Assembly (NCBI GenBank): GCA_028291055.1
Contig: JAQGIP010000014.1
Coordinates: forward strand, 1-58,525
Reading direction: 5' to 3'
DNA from: Caulobacter sp.
GTDB taxonomy: Bacteria; Pseudomonadota; Alphaproteobacteria; Caulobacterales; Caulobacteraceae
DNA length: 58,525 nt
The stretch's first letter is position 1. Each line of letters opens with the position of its first letter. The translations under genes and the position numbers were made by a program. Under the pieces are notes generated by a model. That model was not told where the DNA came from and ran no database searches. It saw only the letters and a program-made list of their open reading frames with translations. Positions 25,595 to 33,476 of this stretch are shown piece by piece.

Positions 25595-26572
25595 ATGACG
25601 AGCCTTGCCCTGGGACTGGACGACGTCCGCGCGCGGACATTCCCCTTCCCCCACCGTCATTTCCTTTCCGCCGCCGATCTGAACGTGATCCAGGCCACCG
25701 ATCTGCTCGATCTGGCGGACGGTTTTGTGGACCTGTCGCGCCAGACCTCGAAGAAGCTCGACCTGCTGAAGGGCAGGACGATGATGAACCTGTTCTTCGA
25801 GAATTCGACGCGGACGCTGAGTTCCTTCGAGCTGGCCGGCAAGCGGCTGGGCGCCGATGTGGTCAACATGAACCCCCGCAATTCGTCGGTGACCAAGGGC
25901 GAGACGCTGATCGATACGGCGGTGACGCTGAACGCCATGCGGCCGGATCTGCTGGTGGTGCGTCACTCCTCCTCGGGCGCGGCCTCGCTGCTGTCGCAGA
26001 AGGTGGGATGCAGCGTGATCAACGCCGGCGACGGGCGCCACGAGCACCCGACCCAGGCGCTGCTGGACGCGTTGTCCATGCGCCGGGCCTTCGGACACAT
26101 CTCGGGGCTGACCGTCGCCATCTGCGGCGACGTCATGCACAGCCGCGTCGCGCGCTCCAACGTCAGCCTGCTGGGCGCACTGGGCGCCCATGTGCGGCTG
26201 GTGGGGCCGCCGACCTTGATGCCGGCCGGCGCCGACCGCTGGGGGGCGGAGGTGCATACCGACCTGCGCAAGGGCATTGCCGGCGCCGATGTGGTGATGA
26301 TGCTGCGGTTGCAGCTGGAGCGGATGCAGGGGGCGCTGGTCCCCTCCACCCGCGAGTATTTCCGCTTCTGGGGTCTGGACCGCGAGAAGCTGGCCTCCGC
26401 CGCGCCGGGGGTTCGGGTGATGCATCCCGGGCCGATGAACCGGGGCGTGGAGATCGATTCGGAGGTCGCCGACGACCCCACCATCAGCCTGATCCAGGAT
26501 CAGGTGGAGATGGGCGTGGCGGCGCGCATGGCCGTGCTGGCGTCGCTGGCCGCCCGGCTGGACAACCTCTGA
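25595..26572 (+). CDS. pyrB: Aspartate carbamoyltransferase catalytic subunit
   Basis: 325 residues. Catalyses carbamoyl phosphate plus aspartate to carbamoyl aspartate, the second step of pyrimidine synthesis. The carbamoyl-phosphate motif [24 protein letters not shown] and [13 protein letters not shown] are intact. The length of about 325 with an adjacent dihydroorotase-like gene is typical of the class whose catalytic trimers assemble with a DHOase-like partner instead of PyrI. The stop overlaps the next start (TGATG at 26570). Confidence 0.96.
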   Translation: MTSLALGLDDVRARTFPFPHRHFLSAADLNVIQATDLLDLADGFVDLSRQTSKKLDLLKGRTMMNLFFENSTRTLSSFELAGKRLGADVVNMNPRNSSVTKGETLIDTAVTLNAMRPDLLVVRHSSSGAASLLSQKVGCSVINAGDGRHEHPTQALLDALSMRRAFGHISGLTVAICGDVMHSRVARSNVSLLGALGAHVRLVGPPTLMPAGADRWGAEVHTDLRKGIAGADVVMMLRLQLERMQGALVPSTREYFRFWGLDREKLASAAPGVRVMHPGPMNRGVEIDSEVADDPTISLIQDQVEMGVAARMAVLASLAARLDNL

Positions 26573-27888
26573 TGGCCGGCGGAGCACAGAAGGGGGGCAG
26601 ACCCTTTGCCTTCACCAACGCCCGGCTGGTCGATCCGGAGAGCGGCTATGACGGACCGGGCGCCCTGGTCGTCGCCAAGGGCGTGATCGCCGATGTGGCC
26701 CAGGGACGCAGCCTGGGCAAGCTGTCGGCAGACCTGCAGGTGATCGACTGCAACGGGGCCATGCTGGCGCCGGGCCTGATCGACCTGCGGGTCAAGACCG
26801 GCGAGCCGGGGTCAGAACCCAAGGAAACGTTGAAGTCGGCGTCTCGCGCCGCGGCGGCCGGGGGCGTCACCTCCATCGTCGTGCAGCCCGACACCAATCC
26901 CGTGGTGGATGACCCGTCGGTCGTGGACTTCATCCTGCGCCGGGCGCGCGATATCGAAGGCGTGCATGTCTATCCCGCCGGCGCCGTGACCAAGGGGCTG
27001 AAGGGCGAGCATTTGGCGGAACTGGGCCTGATGCGCGACGCGGGCTGCGTCTATGTCACCGACGTGGACCACCCGATCGTCGACAGCCAGGTGCTGCGCC
27101 GGGCGATGAGCTATGCCAACGCCTTCGGCCTGGTGGTGGCGCACCGCCCCGCCGACCCGTGGCTGACCAAGGGCGCGGCGGCTACCGAGGGGGAACTGGC
27201 CGGGCGGCTGGGACTGCCCGCCGGGCCCGCCATCGCCGAGCGCATCATGCTGGACCGCGACCTGGCGCTGGCCGAGCTGACCGGGGCGCGGCTGCTGGTG
27301 GATCAGATCACCACGGCGGAGTCGCTGAAGAGCCTAGCGCGGGCCAAGGCCGCCGGGGTGCTGGCCCAGGCCACGGCCTCGATCAACCACCTGAGCTTCA
27401 ACGAGATCGACATCGGCGACTACCGCACCTTCGCGCGGCTGGAGCCGCCCTTGCGTTGCGAGGACGATCGCCAGGCGCTGATCGACGCGCTGGCCGATGG
27501 GCTGATCGAGATCGTGGTCTCCGCCCACGCCCCCGCCCCCGCCGAGGACAAGCGCCTGCCCTTCGAGGAGGCCGCGCCGGGCGCCGTGGGCCTGGAGACG
27601 CTGCTGGCCGCCCTGCTGGCCTTCCACCACGACGAACGGGTGCCGTTGTTGACGCTGATCAAGGCCGTGACATTGGCCCCTGCCCGGCTGCTGGGCCTGC
27701 GGGCGGGGCGGCTGTCGGCGGGCGCGCCGGCGGACCTGGTGCTGTGTGATCTGAACGCGCCGGTGATCATCGATGCGGACAAGCTGCTATCGAAATCCAA
27801 GAACTCTCCGTTTGACGGACGCCGCCTTCAAGGTCAGGTCTTGATGACGCTCGTGGACGGCCGCATCGTGCACCGCCTGCAAGAATAG
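26572..27888 (+). CDS. pyrC: Dihydroorotase-like protein lacking metal ligands (non-catalytic PyrC homologue)
   Basis: 438 residues, amidohydrolase fold, coupled to pyrB. The canonical metal motif PGLIDLHVHLREPG reads PGLIDLRVKTGEPG here (R73, K75, G77), so both His ligands and the substrate-binding Arg are gone. The later TDHAPH reads SAHAPA, losing the catalytic Asp, and the usual HVST-type His segment is LLVDQITT. The fold is otherwise complete, with LAELTGARL and LAPARLLGL present. Such pseudo-dihydroorotases are known in Pseudomonas as structural partners of PyrB. A catalytic dihydroorotase should therefore exist elsewhere in the genome. Confidence 0.9.
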   Translation: MAGGAQKGGRPFAFTNARLVDPESGYDGPGALVVAKGVIADVAQGRSLGKLSADLQVIDCNGAMLAPGLIDLRVKTGEPGSEPKETLKSASRAAAAGGVTSIVVQPDTNPVVDDPSVVDFILRRARDIEGVHVYPAGAVTKGLKGEHLAELGLMRDAGCVYVTDVDHPIVDSQVLRRAMSYANAFGLVVAHRPADPWLTKGAAATEGELAGRLGLPAGPAIAERIMLDRDLALAELTGARLLVDQITTAESLKSLARAKAAGVLAQATASINHLSFNEIDIGDYRTFARLEPPLRCEDDRQALIDALADGLIEIVVSAHAPAPAEDKRLPFEEAAPGAVGLETLLAALLAFHHDERVPLLTLIKAVTLAPARLLGLRAGRLSAGAPADLVLCDLNAPVIIDADKLLSKSKNSPFDGRRLQGQVLMTLVDGRIVHRLQE

Positions 27889-27902
27889 CCAACGGTCCGT
27901 CC

Positions 27903-28538
27903 TTGCCCGAACACCACCTCACCTTCCTGTCCGTCTCCGTGGCCCTGATCGTGGGCTACCTGCTGGGCTCGATCCCGTTCGGGCTGCTGGCGGCCAAGGT
28001 CGGCGGCGCGGGCGACATCCGCCAGATCGGGTCGGGCAACATCGGCGCGACCAATGTGCTACGCACGGGCCGCAAGGACCTGGCGGCCATCACCCTGCTC
28101 GGCGACGCGGGCAAGGGCGCGGTCGCGGTCATGCTGATCTGGACCTTCTTCGGGCGCGAGTGCGGCGCCGTCGCCGGTGGCGCGGCCTTCCTGGGCCACC
28201 TGTTCCCGGTATGGCTGGGCTTCAAGGGCGGCAAGGGCGTGGCCACCTTCTATGGCGTGCTGCTCGCCGTTTCCTGGCCGGTCTTCCTGCTGGCCGGCGC
28301 GACGTGGCTGGCCATGGCGGCCATACTGCGCATGTCGTCGCTGGCGTCGCTGACGGCGGCGGCCTTCGCGCCGCTGTTCGCCTTTGCCCTGCACGCCGGG
28401 ACATCGGTGATCATCCTGGCGGTGTTCATGGCCGTGCTGGTCTTCATCCGCCACAAGGACAACATCCGCCGGCTGTTGAAGAACGAGGAGCCCCGCATCG
28501 GGGCCAAGAAGGCGGCAGCGCCGACCGACCCCGCTTGA
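27903..28538 (+). CDS. plsY: Acyl-phosphate:glycerol-3-phosphate acyltransferase
   Basis: 211 residues from a TTG start (27903); no ATG is available at a sensible position. PlsY motifs are present: GSIPFG near 22, GSGNIGATNVLRT near 43-55, and KGGKGVAT, with five predicted membrane helices. It makes lysophosphatidic acid from acyl-phosphate and glycerol-3-phosphate at the inner membrane. The C-terminal tail is basic. The stop overlaps the dprA start. Confidence 0.94.
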   Translation: MPEHHLTFLSVSVALIVGYLLGSIPFGLLAAKVGGAGDIRQIGSGNIGATNVLRTGRKDLAAITLLGDAGKGAVAVMLIWTFFGRECGAVAGGAAFLGHLFPVWLGFKGGKGVATFYGVLLAVSWPVFLLAGATWLAMAAILRMSSLASLTAAAFAPLFAFALHAGTSVIILAVFMAVLVFIRHKDNIRRLLKNEEPRIGAKKAAAPTDPA

Positions 28539-29629
28539 GCGACAACGCCGAGCGCCTTGCCTGGCTGAGGCTGGCCCGCACCGAGGGCGTGGGCGCGGTC
28601 GGCTTCGATCAGCTTTTGCAGAGGCACGGCACGGCGTTGGCCGTGCTGGAGGTGTTGCCGGACTTGGCCCGGCGCGCCGGGCGCTCGGGGCCACTGAAGA
28701 TCACCACCGCCGATGAGGCTCAGCGCGAGATTGAGGCCGGCGAACGCGCCGGCGCCAAGCTGCTGCTCTCCGGCGAACCCGACTTTCCCTATCTGCTGGG
28801 CGCGCTCGATCCACCCCCGCCGGTGTTGTGGGCGCTCGGGCGAACCGAACTGTTGAGGCCCACCACCGTGGCGATCGTCGGCGCGCGCAACGCCTCGGCG
28901 GCGGGACTGCGATTCGCGCGTCAGCTGGCCATCGACCTAGGATTGGCCGGACAGACGGTGGTGTCGGGCCTGGCGCGCGGCATCGACGGCGCGGCCCACC
29001 AAGGTGCGCTGACCACCCAGGCCGGCACGGTGGCGGTGATGGCCGGCGGGTTCGACGACATCTATCCCCCGGAGCATGCGGCGCTGCACGCCCAGATCGC
29101 GGCGGAGGGCTGCGTGGTGTCGGAGAGCCGGCCGGGGCAGCGGGCGCAGGCCAAGGACTTCCCTCGCCGCAACCGGATCATTTCCGGCCTGTCGCTGGCC
29201 GTGGTGGTGGTCGAGGCCGAACTGAAGTCGGGCTCGCTGATCACTGCGCGGCTGGCGGGGGAGCAGGGGCGCGATGTGTTCGCGGTGCCGGGCTCTCCCC
29301 TCGATCCGCGCGCCAAGGGGACCAACGGGCTGTTGCGGACGGGGGCGGCGATCTGCGAGGGCGCGGAGGATGTGCTGCGCGAACTGCGCGTGCCGTTCGG
29401 GCTCGGCGAGCGGGAGCGGCCGGCTTACGACTCTGGGGCCGATGGCGCGGGCGACGACCCTGCCCTGCGCGAAAAGCTGGCCGCGCTGCTGTCGCCCACG
29501 CCGGTGTCGCGCGACGAGCTGATGCGGGCGACCGGCGCGCCCACATCCCATGTGCTGGCGGCGCTGCTGGAGCTGTCATTGGCGGGGCGCGCGGAGTTGC
29601 TGCCCGGCGGCATGGTGGCCACCGCCTGA
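28535..29629 (+). CDS. dprA: DNA-processing protein DprA
   Basis: 364 residues from a TTG at 28535 that overlaps the plsY stop. An N-terminal SAM-like region (WLRLARTEGVGAVGFDQLLQ) leads to the Rossmann-type DprA domain (VAIVGARNASAAGLRFA, VVSGLARGIDGAAHQGAL, FPRRNRIISGLS, LITARLAGEQGRDVFAVPGS), then a C-terminal winged helix (about 300-360). It binds single-stranded DNA and loads RecA during uptake of DNA. The competence genes themselves are not in the window. Confidence 0.95.
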   Translation: MSDNAERLAWLRLARTEGVGAVGFDQLLQRHGTALAVLEVLPDLARRAGRSGPLKITTADEAQREIEAGERAGAKLLLSGEPDFPYLLGALDPPPPVLWALGRTELLRPTTVAIVGARNASAAGLRFARQLAIDLGLAGQTVVSGLARGIDGAAHQGALTTQAGTVAVMAGGFDDIYPPEHAALHAQIAAEGCVVSESRPGQRAQAKDFPRRNRIISGLSLAVVVVEAELKSGSLITARLAGEQGRDVFAVPGSPLDPRAKGTNGLLRTGAAICEGAEDVLRELRVPFGLGERERPAYDSGADGAGDDPALREKLAALLSPTPVSRDELMRATGAPTSHVLAALLELSLAGRAELLPGGMVATA

Positions 29630-30339
29630 GGTCCCCAAAAAAGGGCTGTTCTGGAGGGCTTTAGCTTCACCCTTTGACGCTTCCGAGGTTCAAGTCGCTA
29701 GGGTTCGTACTCAATTGGAGGCGCTGCCCTAAACACATCCGCTCATTCCCGCGAAGGCGGGAACCCAGGCTTTTGCTGGATGCGCAAAGCCCACCGTCCC
29801 GGTCAATACGAAGTGTGGCCGCTCTCGGCGCGGTCGCTCACGCCCAAATATTGTCCACGAACCACACGAACCACACCAACGTGCTTCGACAGAGGCTGTT
29901 GGTCTGATCAGGGCGCGCTTGCGCGCGGTGTGCTTGTCACCAACGTCGGCGGGTCATCGTTGGTGCGGTTCGTGTGGTTCGTGGAAAAAGCTTTTCCTTA
30001 CCGCCTATCCGCTTCGCTCCCCGACCGGTCAGCAGAACCGGCAAGCCCTGGCAAAAAAGCCTGGGTCCCCGCTTTCGCGGGGATGAGCGGGTGGTCGGGG
30101 GGTGATCTGTTCCGGATGGCCATTCTACTGCTTGGCCTCTTGTCCGAGCGCCCACCACGAGCCCCAGGCTGAGCCATCCACACTCAATCCGAAGACCGCC
30201 CAAAAAAATCTCCCCCTTAAGGGGGAAGGGGTTTGGGCCCATTTCGACGCGTTGACAGAGGCCGGGGGCCGCCCCCACTTTCCGCTCGCTTAGGGGGCGA
30301 ACCACGTCCCGGCCACCTGTGCCTGAATAGAAAGTCCGC
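29630..30339. repeat. Repeat-filled intergenic region with composite inverted element
   Basis: 710 bases without a gene. From left: a terminal motif ending GTACTCAATTGG (29697-29718); an outer arm beginning ATCCGCTCATTCCCGC (29737-29775); an inner arm of C/A-rich type beginning CCACGAACCACACG (29855-29880); its reverse complement with one mismatch (29959-29984); and the inverted outer arm (30054-30095, ending GGGGATGAGCGG). Between 29984 and 30054 sits a CGCTTCGCTCCCCGACC block, shared inverted with 42747-42765. A separate palindrome, TCCCCCTTAAGGGGGA, lies at 30211-30226. The whole resembles a non-coding mobile-type element. Confidence 0.75.
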
Positions 30340-32985
30340 ATGAACGTCGTCGTCGTCGAGAGCCCGGCCAAGGCCAAGACCATCAATAAATACCTGGGCT
30401 CCAACTATACGGTGCTGGCCAGTTACGGACATGTGCGCGACCTGCCGTCGAAGGACGGCTCGGTGGAGCCGGACAACGATTTCGCCATGAGCTGGGAGGT
30501 CGACTTAAAGTCGGCCAAGCGGATCAACGACATCGCCGACGCCCTGAAGGGCGCCGACAAGCTCATCCTGGCCACCGACCCCGACCGCGAAGGCGAGGCC
30601 ATCTCCTGGCACGTGCTGGAGATCCTGCAGAAGAAGAAGGCCGTGAAGGGCGCGACCGTCCAGCGCGTGACCTTCAACGCCATCACCAAGTCGGCCGTGC
30701 TGGAAGCCATGGCCAACCCGCGCGACATCGACATGGAGCTGGTCGACGCCTATCTGGCGCGCCGCGCGCTCGACTATCTGGTCGGCTTCACCCTGTCGCC
30801 GGTGCTGTGGCGCAAGCTGCCGGGCTCGCGTTCGGCGGGGCGGGTGCAGTCGGTCTGCCTGCGGCTGGTGGTCGACCGCGAGATCGAGATCGAGAAGTTC
30901 AAGACGCAGGAATACTGGTCGGTCGAGGCGGATGTTTCGGCCGGCGCCGAGCCCTTCCTGGCGCGGCTGGTCAAGCATGAGGACAAGCGGCTCACCAAGT
31001 TCGACCTGGGCAACGAAGCCTCGGCGATGGCGGCCCGGGTCGCCGTCGAAGCGGCGACCTTCAAGGTCCAGTCGGTAGAGAAGAAGCCGGCCAAGCGCAC
31101 GCCCCCTCCCCCCTTCACCACCTCGACGCTACAGCAGGAAGCCTCGCGCAAGCTGGGCTTCAACGCCCAACGCACCATGCAGGCGGCTCAGAAGCTGTAT
31201 GAAGGCATCGACATCGGCGGCGAGACGGTAGGCTTGATCACCTACATGCGGACCGACGGTGTGTCGGCGGCGCCCGAGGCATTGGCAGAAGCGCGCGACG
31301 TGATCGGCAATCTCTACGGCAAGGAGTATGTCCCGGAGACGCCGCGCTACTACAAGGTCAAGGCCAAGAACGCCCAGGAGGCCCACGAAGCCATCCGCCC
31401 CACCGCGCTCGGCCGCAACCCCGGATCCCTGCGCCTCGAAGGCGATCTGGGCCGGCTCTATGAGCTGGTCTGGAAGCGGATGATCGCTTCGCAGATGGAG
31501 GCGGCGCGCATCGAGCGCACCACGGTCGAACTGGAAAGCAGCGACGGCCGCACCGGCATGCGCGCTACCGGCCAGGTGATCCAGTTCCCCGGCTATCTGG
31601 CCGTCTATGAGGAAGGGCGCGACGATGCGGATGATGAGGATTCCGCCCGCCTGCCCGCCATCAACGAGGGCGCCGACGCCCGGGTGATCGCCGCGCGCGC
31701 CGACCAGCATTTCACCGAGCCGCCGCCGCGCTATTCGGAAGCCAGCCTGGTCAAGAAGATGGAAGAGCTCGGGATCGGGCGGCCCTCGACCTATGCCTCG
31801 GTGCTGACCGTGCTGCGCGACCGCGCCTATGTGCGGATGGACAAGAACCGCTTCGTTCCCGAGGACAAGGGACGGCTGGTCACCGCCTTCCTGGAAGAGT
31901 TCTTCAAGCGCTATGTGGAGTATGATTTCACCGCGGCGCTGGAGGAGAAGCTCGACCTCGTTTCCGACGGCAAGCTTGAATACAAGGTGCTGCTGCGCGA
32001 GTTCTGGGAGCAGTTCAACGCGGCCGTGGGCGAGATCGCCGACCTGCGCGTGGGCCAGGTGCTGGATGCGCTGAACGAGGCGCTGGCGCCCCACATCTTC
32101 CCGGCCCGGGAAGACGGCTCCGACCCCCGCTCCTGCCCCACCTGCGGCGTCGGCAAGCTCAGCCTGCGCACCGGCAAGTTCGGCGCCTTCATCGGCTGTT
32201 CCAACTATCCCGAATGCCGCTTCACCCGGCCGATCGCCCAGTCGGAGGGCGAAGAGGGCGCCGAGAGCGGCGACCGCGAACTGGGGTTGAACCCCACCAG
32301 CGGCAAGAGCGTGTGGCTGAAGGCCGGCCGCTTCGGGCCCTATGTGGAAGAGGCGCTGGACGACAAGCCCAAGCGCGCCAGCCTGCCCAAGGACTGGCCG
32401 CCGGCGACCATGGATCTCGACAAGGCCCTGCGCCTGTTGAACCTGCCGCGGCCGGTGGGCGACCACCCCGAGGACGGCAAGCCGATCGTGGCGGGCATCG
32501 GGCGTTATGGGCCCTTCGTGCTGCACGAGGGCACCTATGCCAACCTGTCGTCGGTGGACGAGGTGTTCGACGTGGGCATCAACCGCGCCGTGGCCGTGCT
32601 GGCTGAGAAGCGGGCCGGCAAGTTCGGCGGCCGTGCGGAAGCGACCGCGCTGGCGGAGCTGGGCAATCACCCCACGGACGGCGCGCCGATCAAGGTGCTG
32701 TCGGGCCGCTATGGCCCCTACATCAAGCACGGCTCGACCAACGCCAACGTGCCGCGCGGCAAGGAGCCGACGGAGATCACGCTGGAAGAGGCCGTGGCCC
32801 TGCTGGCCGAGCGCGAAGCCAAGGGCGGGGGCAAGAAGAAGCCGGCGCGCAAGGCAGCCGCAAAGCCCAAGACCGCGGCCAAGAAGGCCAAGCCCGCGAC
32901 CCTGACCGCCAACACCGTGAAGGCCAAGAAGCCGGCCGCGAAGAAGAAGGCGGCGGCCAAGAAGAAGCCGGCGGCGAAGGCTTGA
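30340..32985 (+). CDS. topA: DNA topoisomerase I
   Basis: 881 residues, type IA enzyme that relaxes negative supercoils. The N-terminal Toprim domain begins VVVESPAKAKTINKYLG, with acidic DPDREGEA; the active-site Tyr is about Y302 in LITYMRTDG; a C4 zinc finger occupies C599-x2-C602-x17-C620-x5-C626. Then follow TopA C-terminal repeats (LKAGRFGPYVE, GIGRYGPFVLH, LSGRYGPYIKH) and a Lys/Ala-rich tail of about 55 residues, typical of alphaproteobacterial and actinobacterial TopA. It is followed by a proline-rich protein gene and rnr. Confidence 0.97.
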   Translation: MNVVVVESPAKAKTINKYLGSNYTVLASYGHVRDLPSKDGSVEPDNDFAMSWEVDLKSAKRINDIADALKGADKLILATDPDREGEAISWHVLEILQKKKAVKGATVQRVTFNAITKSAVLEAMANPRDIDMELVDAYLARRALDYLVGFTLSPVLWRKLPGSRSAGRVQSVCLRLVVDREIEIEKFKTQEYWSVEADVSAGAEPFLARLVKHEDKRLTKFDLGNEASAMAARVAVEAATFKVQSVEKKPAKRTPPPPFTTSTLQQEASRKLGFNAQRTMQAAQKLYEGIDIGGETVGLITYMRTDGVSAAPEALAEARDVIGNLYGKEYVPETPRYYKVKAKNAQEAHEAIRPTALGRNPGSLRLEGDLGRLYELVWKRMIASQMEAARIERTTVELESSDGRTGMRATGQVIQFPGYLAVYEEGRDDADDEDSARLPAINEGADARVIAARADQHFTEPPPRYSEASLVKKMEELGIGRPSTYASVLTVLRDRAYVRMDKNRFVPEDKGRLVTAFLEEFFKRYVEYDFTAALEEKLDLVSDGKLEYKVLLREFWEQFNAAVGEIADLRVGQVLDALNEALAPHIFPAREDGSDPRSCPTCGVGKLSLRTGKFGAFIGCSNYPECRFTRPIAQSEGEEGAESGDRELGLNPTSGKSVWLKAGRFGPYVEEALDDKPKRASLPKDWPPATMDLDKALRLLNLPRPVGDHPEDGKPIVAGIGRYGPFVLHEGTYANLSSVDEVFDVGINRAVAVLAEKRAGKFGGRAEATALAELGNHPTDGAPIKVLSGRYGPYIKHGSTNANVPRGKEPTEITLEEAVALLAEREAKGGGKKKPARKAAAKPKTAAKKAKPATLTANTVKAKKPAAKKKAAAKKKPAAKA

Positions 32986-33026
32986 GGCCACTACCCCATC
33001 GGCATTCGCCGCGCTAAGGGTTGGAA

Positions 33027-33476
33027 ATGAGCGCCGCCCGCCCCATATCCACGCCTGTCATCCTGTTGGCCCTGACCGCCGTCGCGGCGCTGGGCTTCTG
33101 GAACGGGTTCCGCGACAGCTTCTATGCCTCAGGCGGTATCAAGGGCTGCACGACGGGATCCGCGATCACCGGACCAGGCGGCGCGCCCGTGCCCCTGGCG
33201 GTGCCGATGACCGGCCAACCGATTCCGCCTGCGGATGAGATCAAGCCGCCCGCGTCGGATGCGCCGAAGAAAAAGGCGCCCGATACACCCAAGGTCGCCG
33301 ATCCCGGCACCGAAACCCATGACCTGGCGCCCCTGCCGACGGATAAACCCGCCGCAACCGCCTCACCCAAACCCCCCAAGGCCCCTAAACCGGCCAAGCC
33401 CGCGGATGCCGGGCCGACGACGCCGCCGGCGTCGAAGCCCCCGCCCGCACCAGGACCTGAAGAGCCCCCTTACTGA
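33027..33476 (+). CDS. Pro/Lys-rich membrane-anchored protein, unknown function
   Basis: 149 residues from ATG 33027, with AAGGG six bases upstream. One N-terminal hydrophobic segment (VILLALTAVAALGFWNGF, about 10-27) is followed by a low-complexity Pro/Ala/Lys tail (KPPKAPKPAKPADAGP) of about 85 residues, probably periplasmic and extended. One Cys (IKGCTTG) is near residue 42. Its stop overlaps the rnr start (TGATG), so it may be co-translated with RNase R. No family recognised. Confidence 0.72.
   Translation: MSAARPISTPVILLALTAVAALGFWNGFRDSFYASGGIKGCTTGSAITGPGGAPVPLAVPMTGQPIPPADEIKPPASDAPKKKAPDTPKVADPGTETHDLAPLPTDKPAATASPKPPKAPKPAKPADAGPTTPPASKPPPAPGPEEPPY

Noticed and set aside
29855..29984. 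CRISPR array
   Set aside because: Short C/A-rich units (CGAACCACA) look repetitive but are two inverted arms, not regularly spaced direct repeats with spacers.
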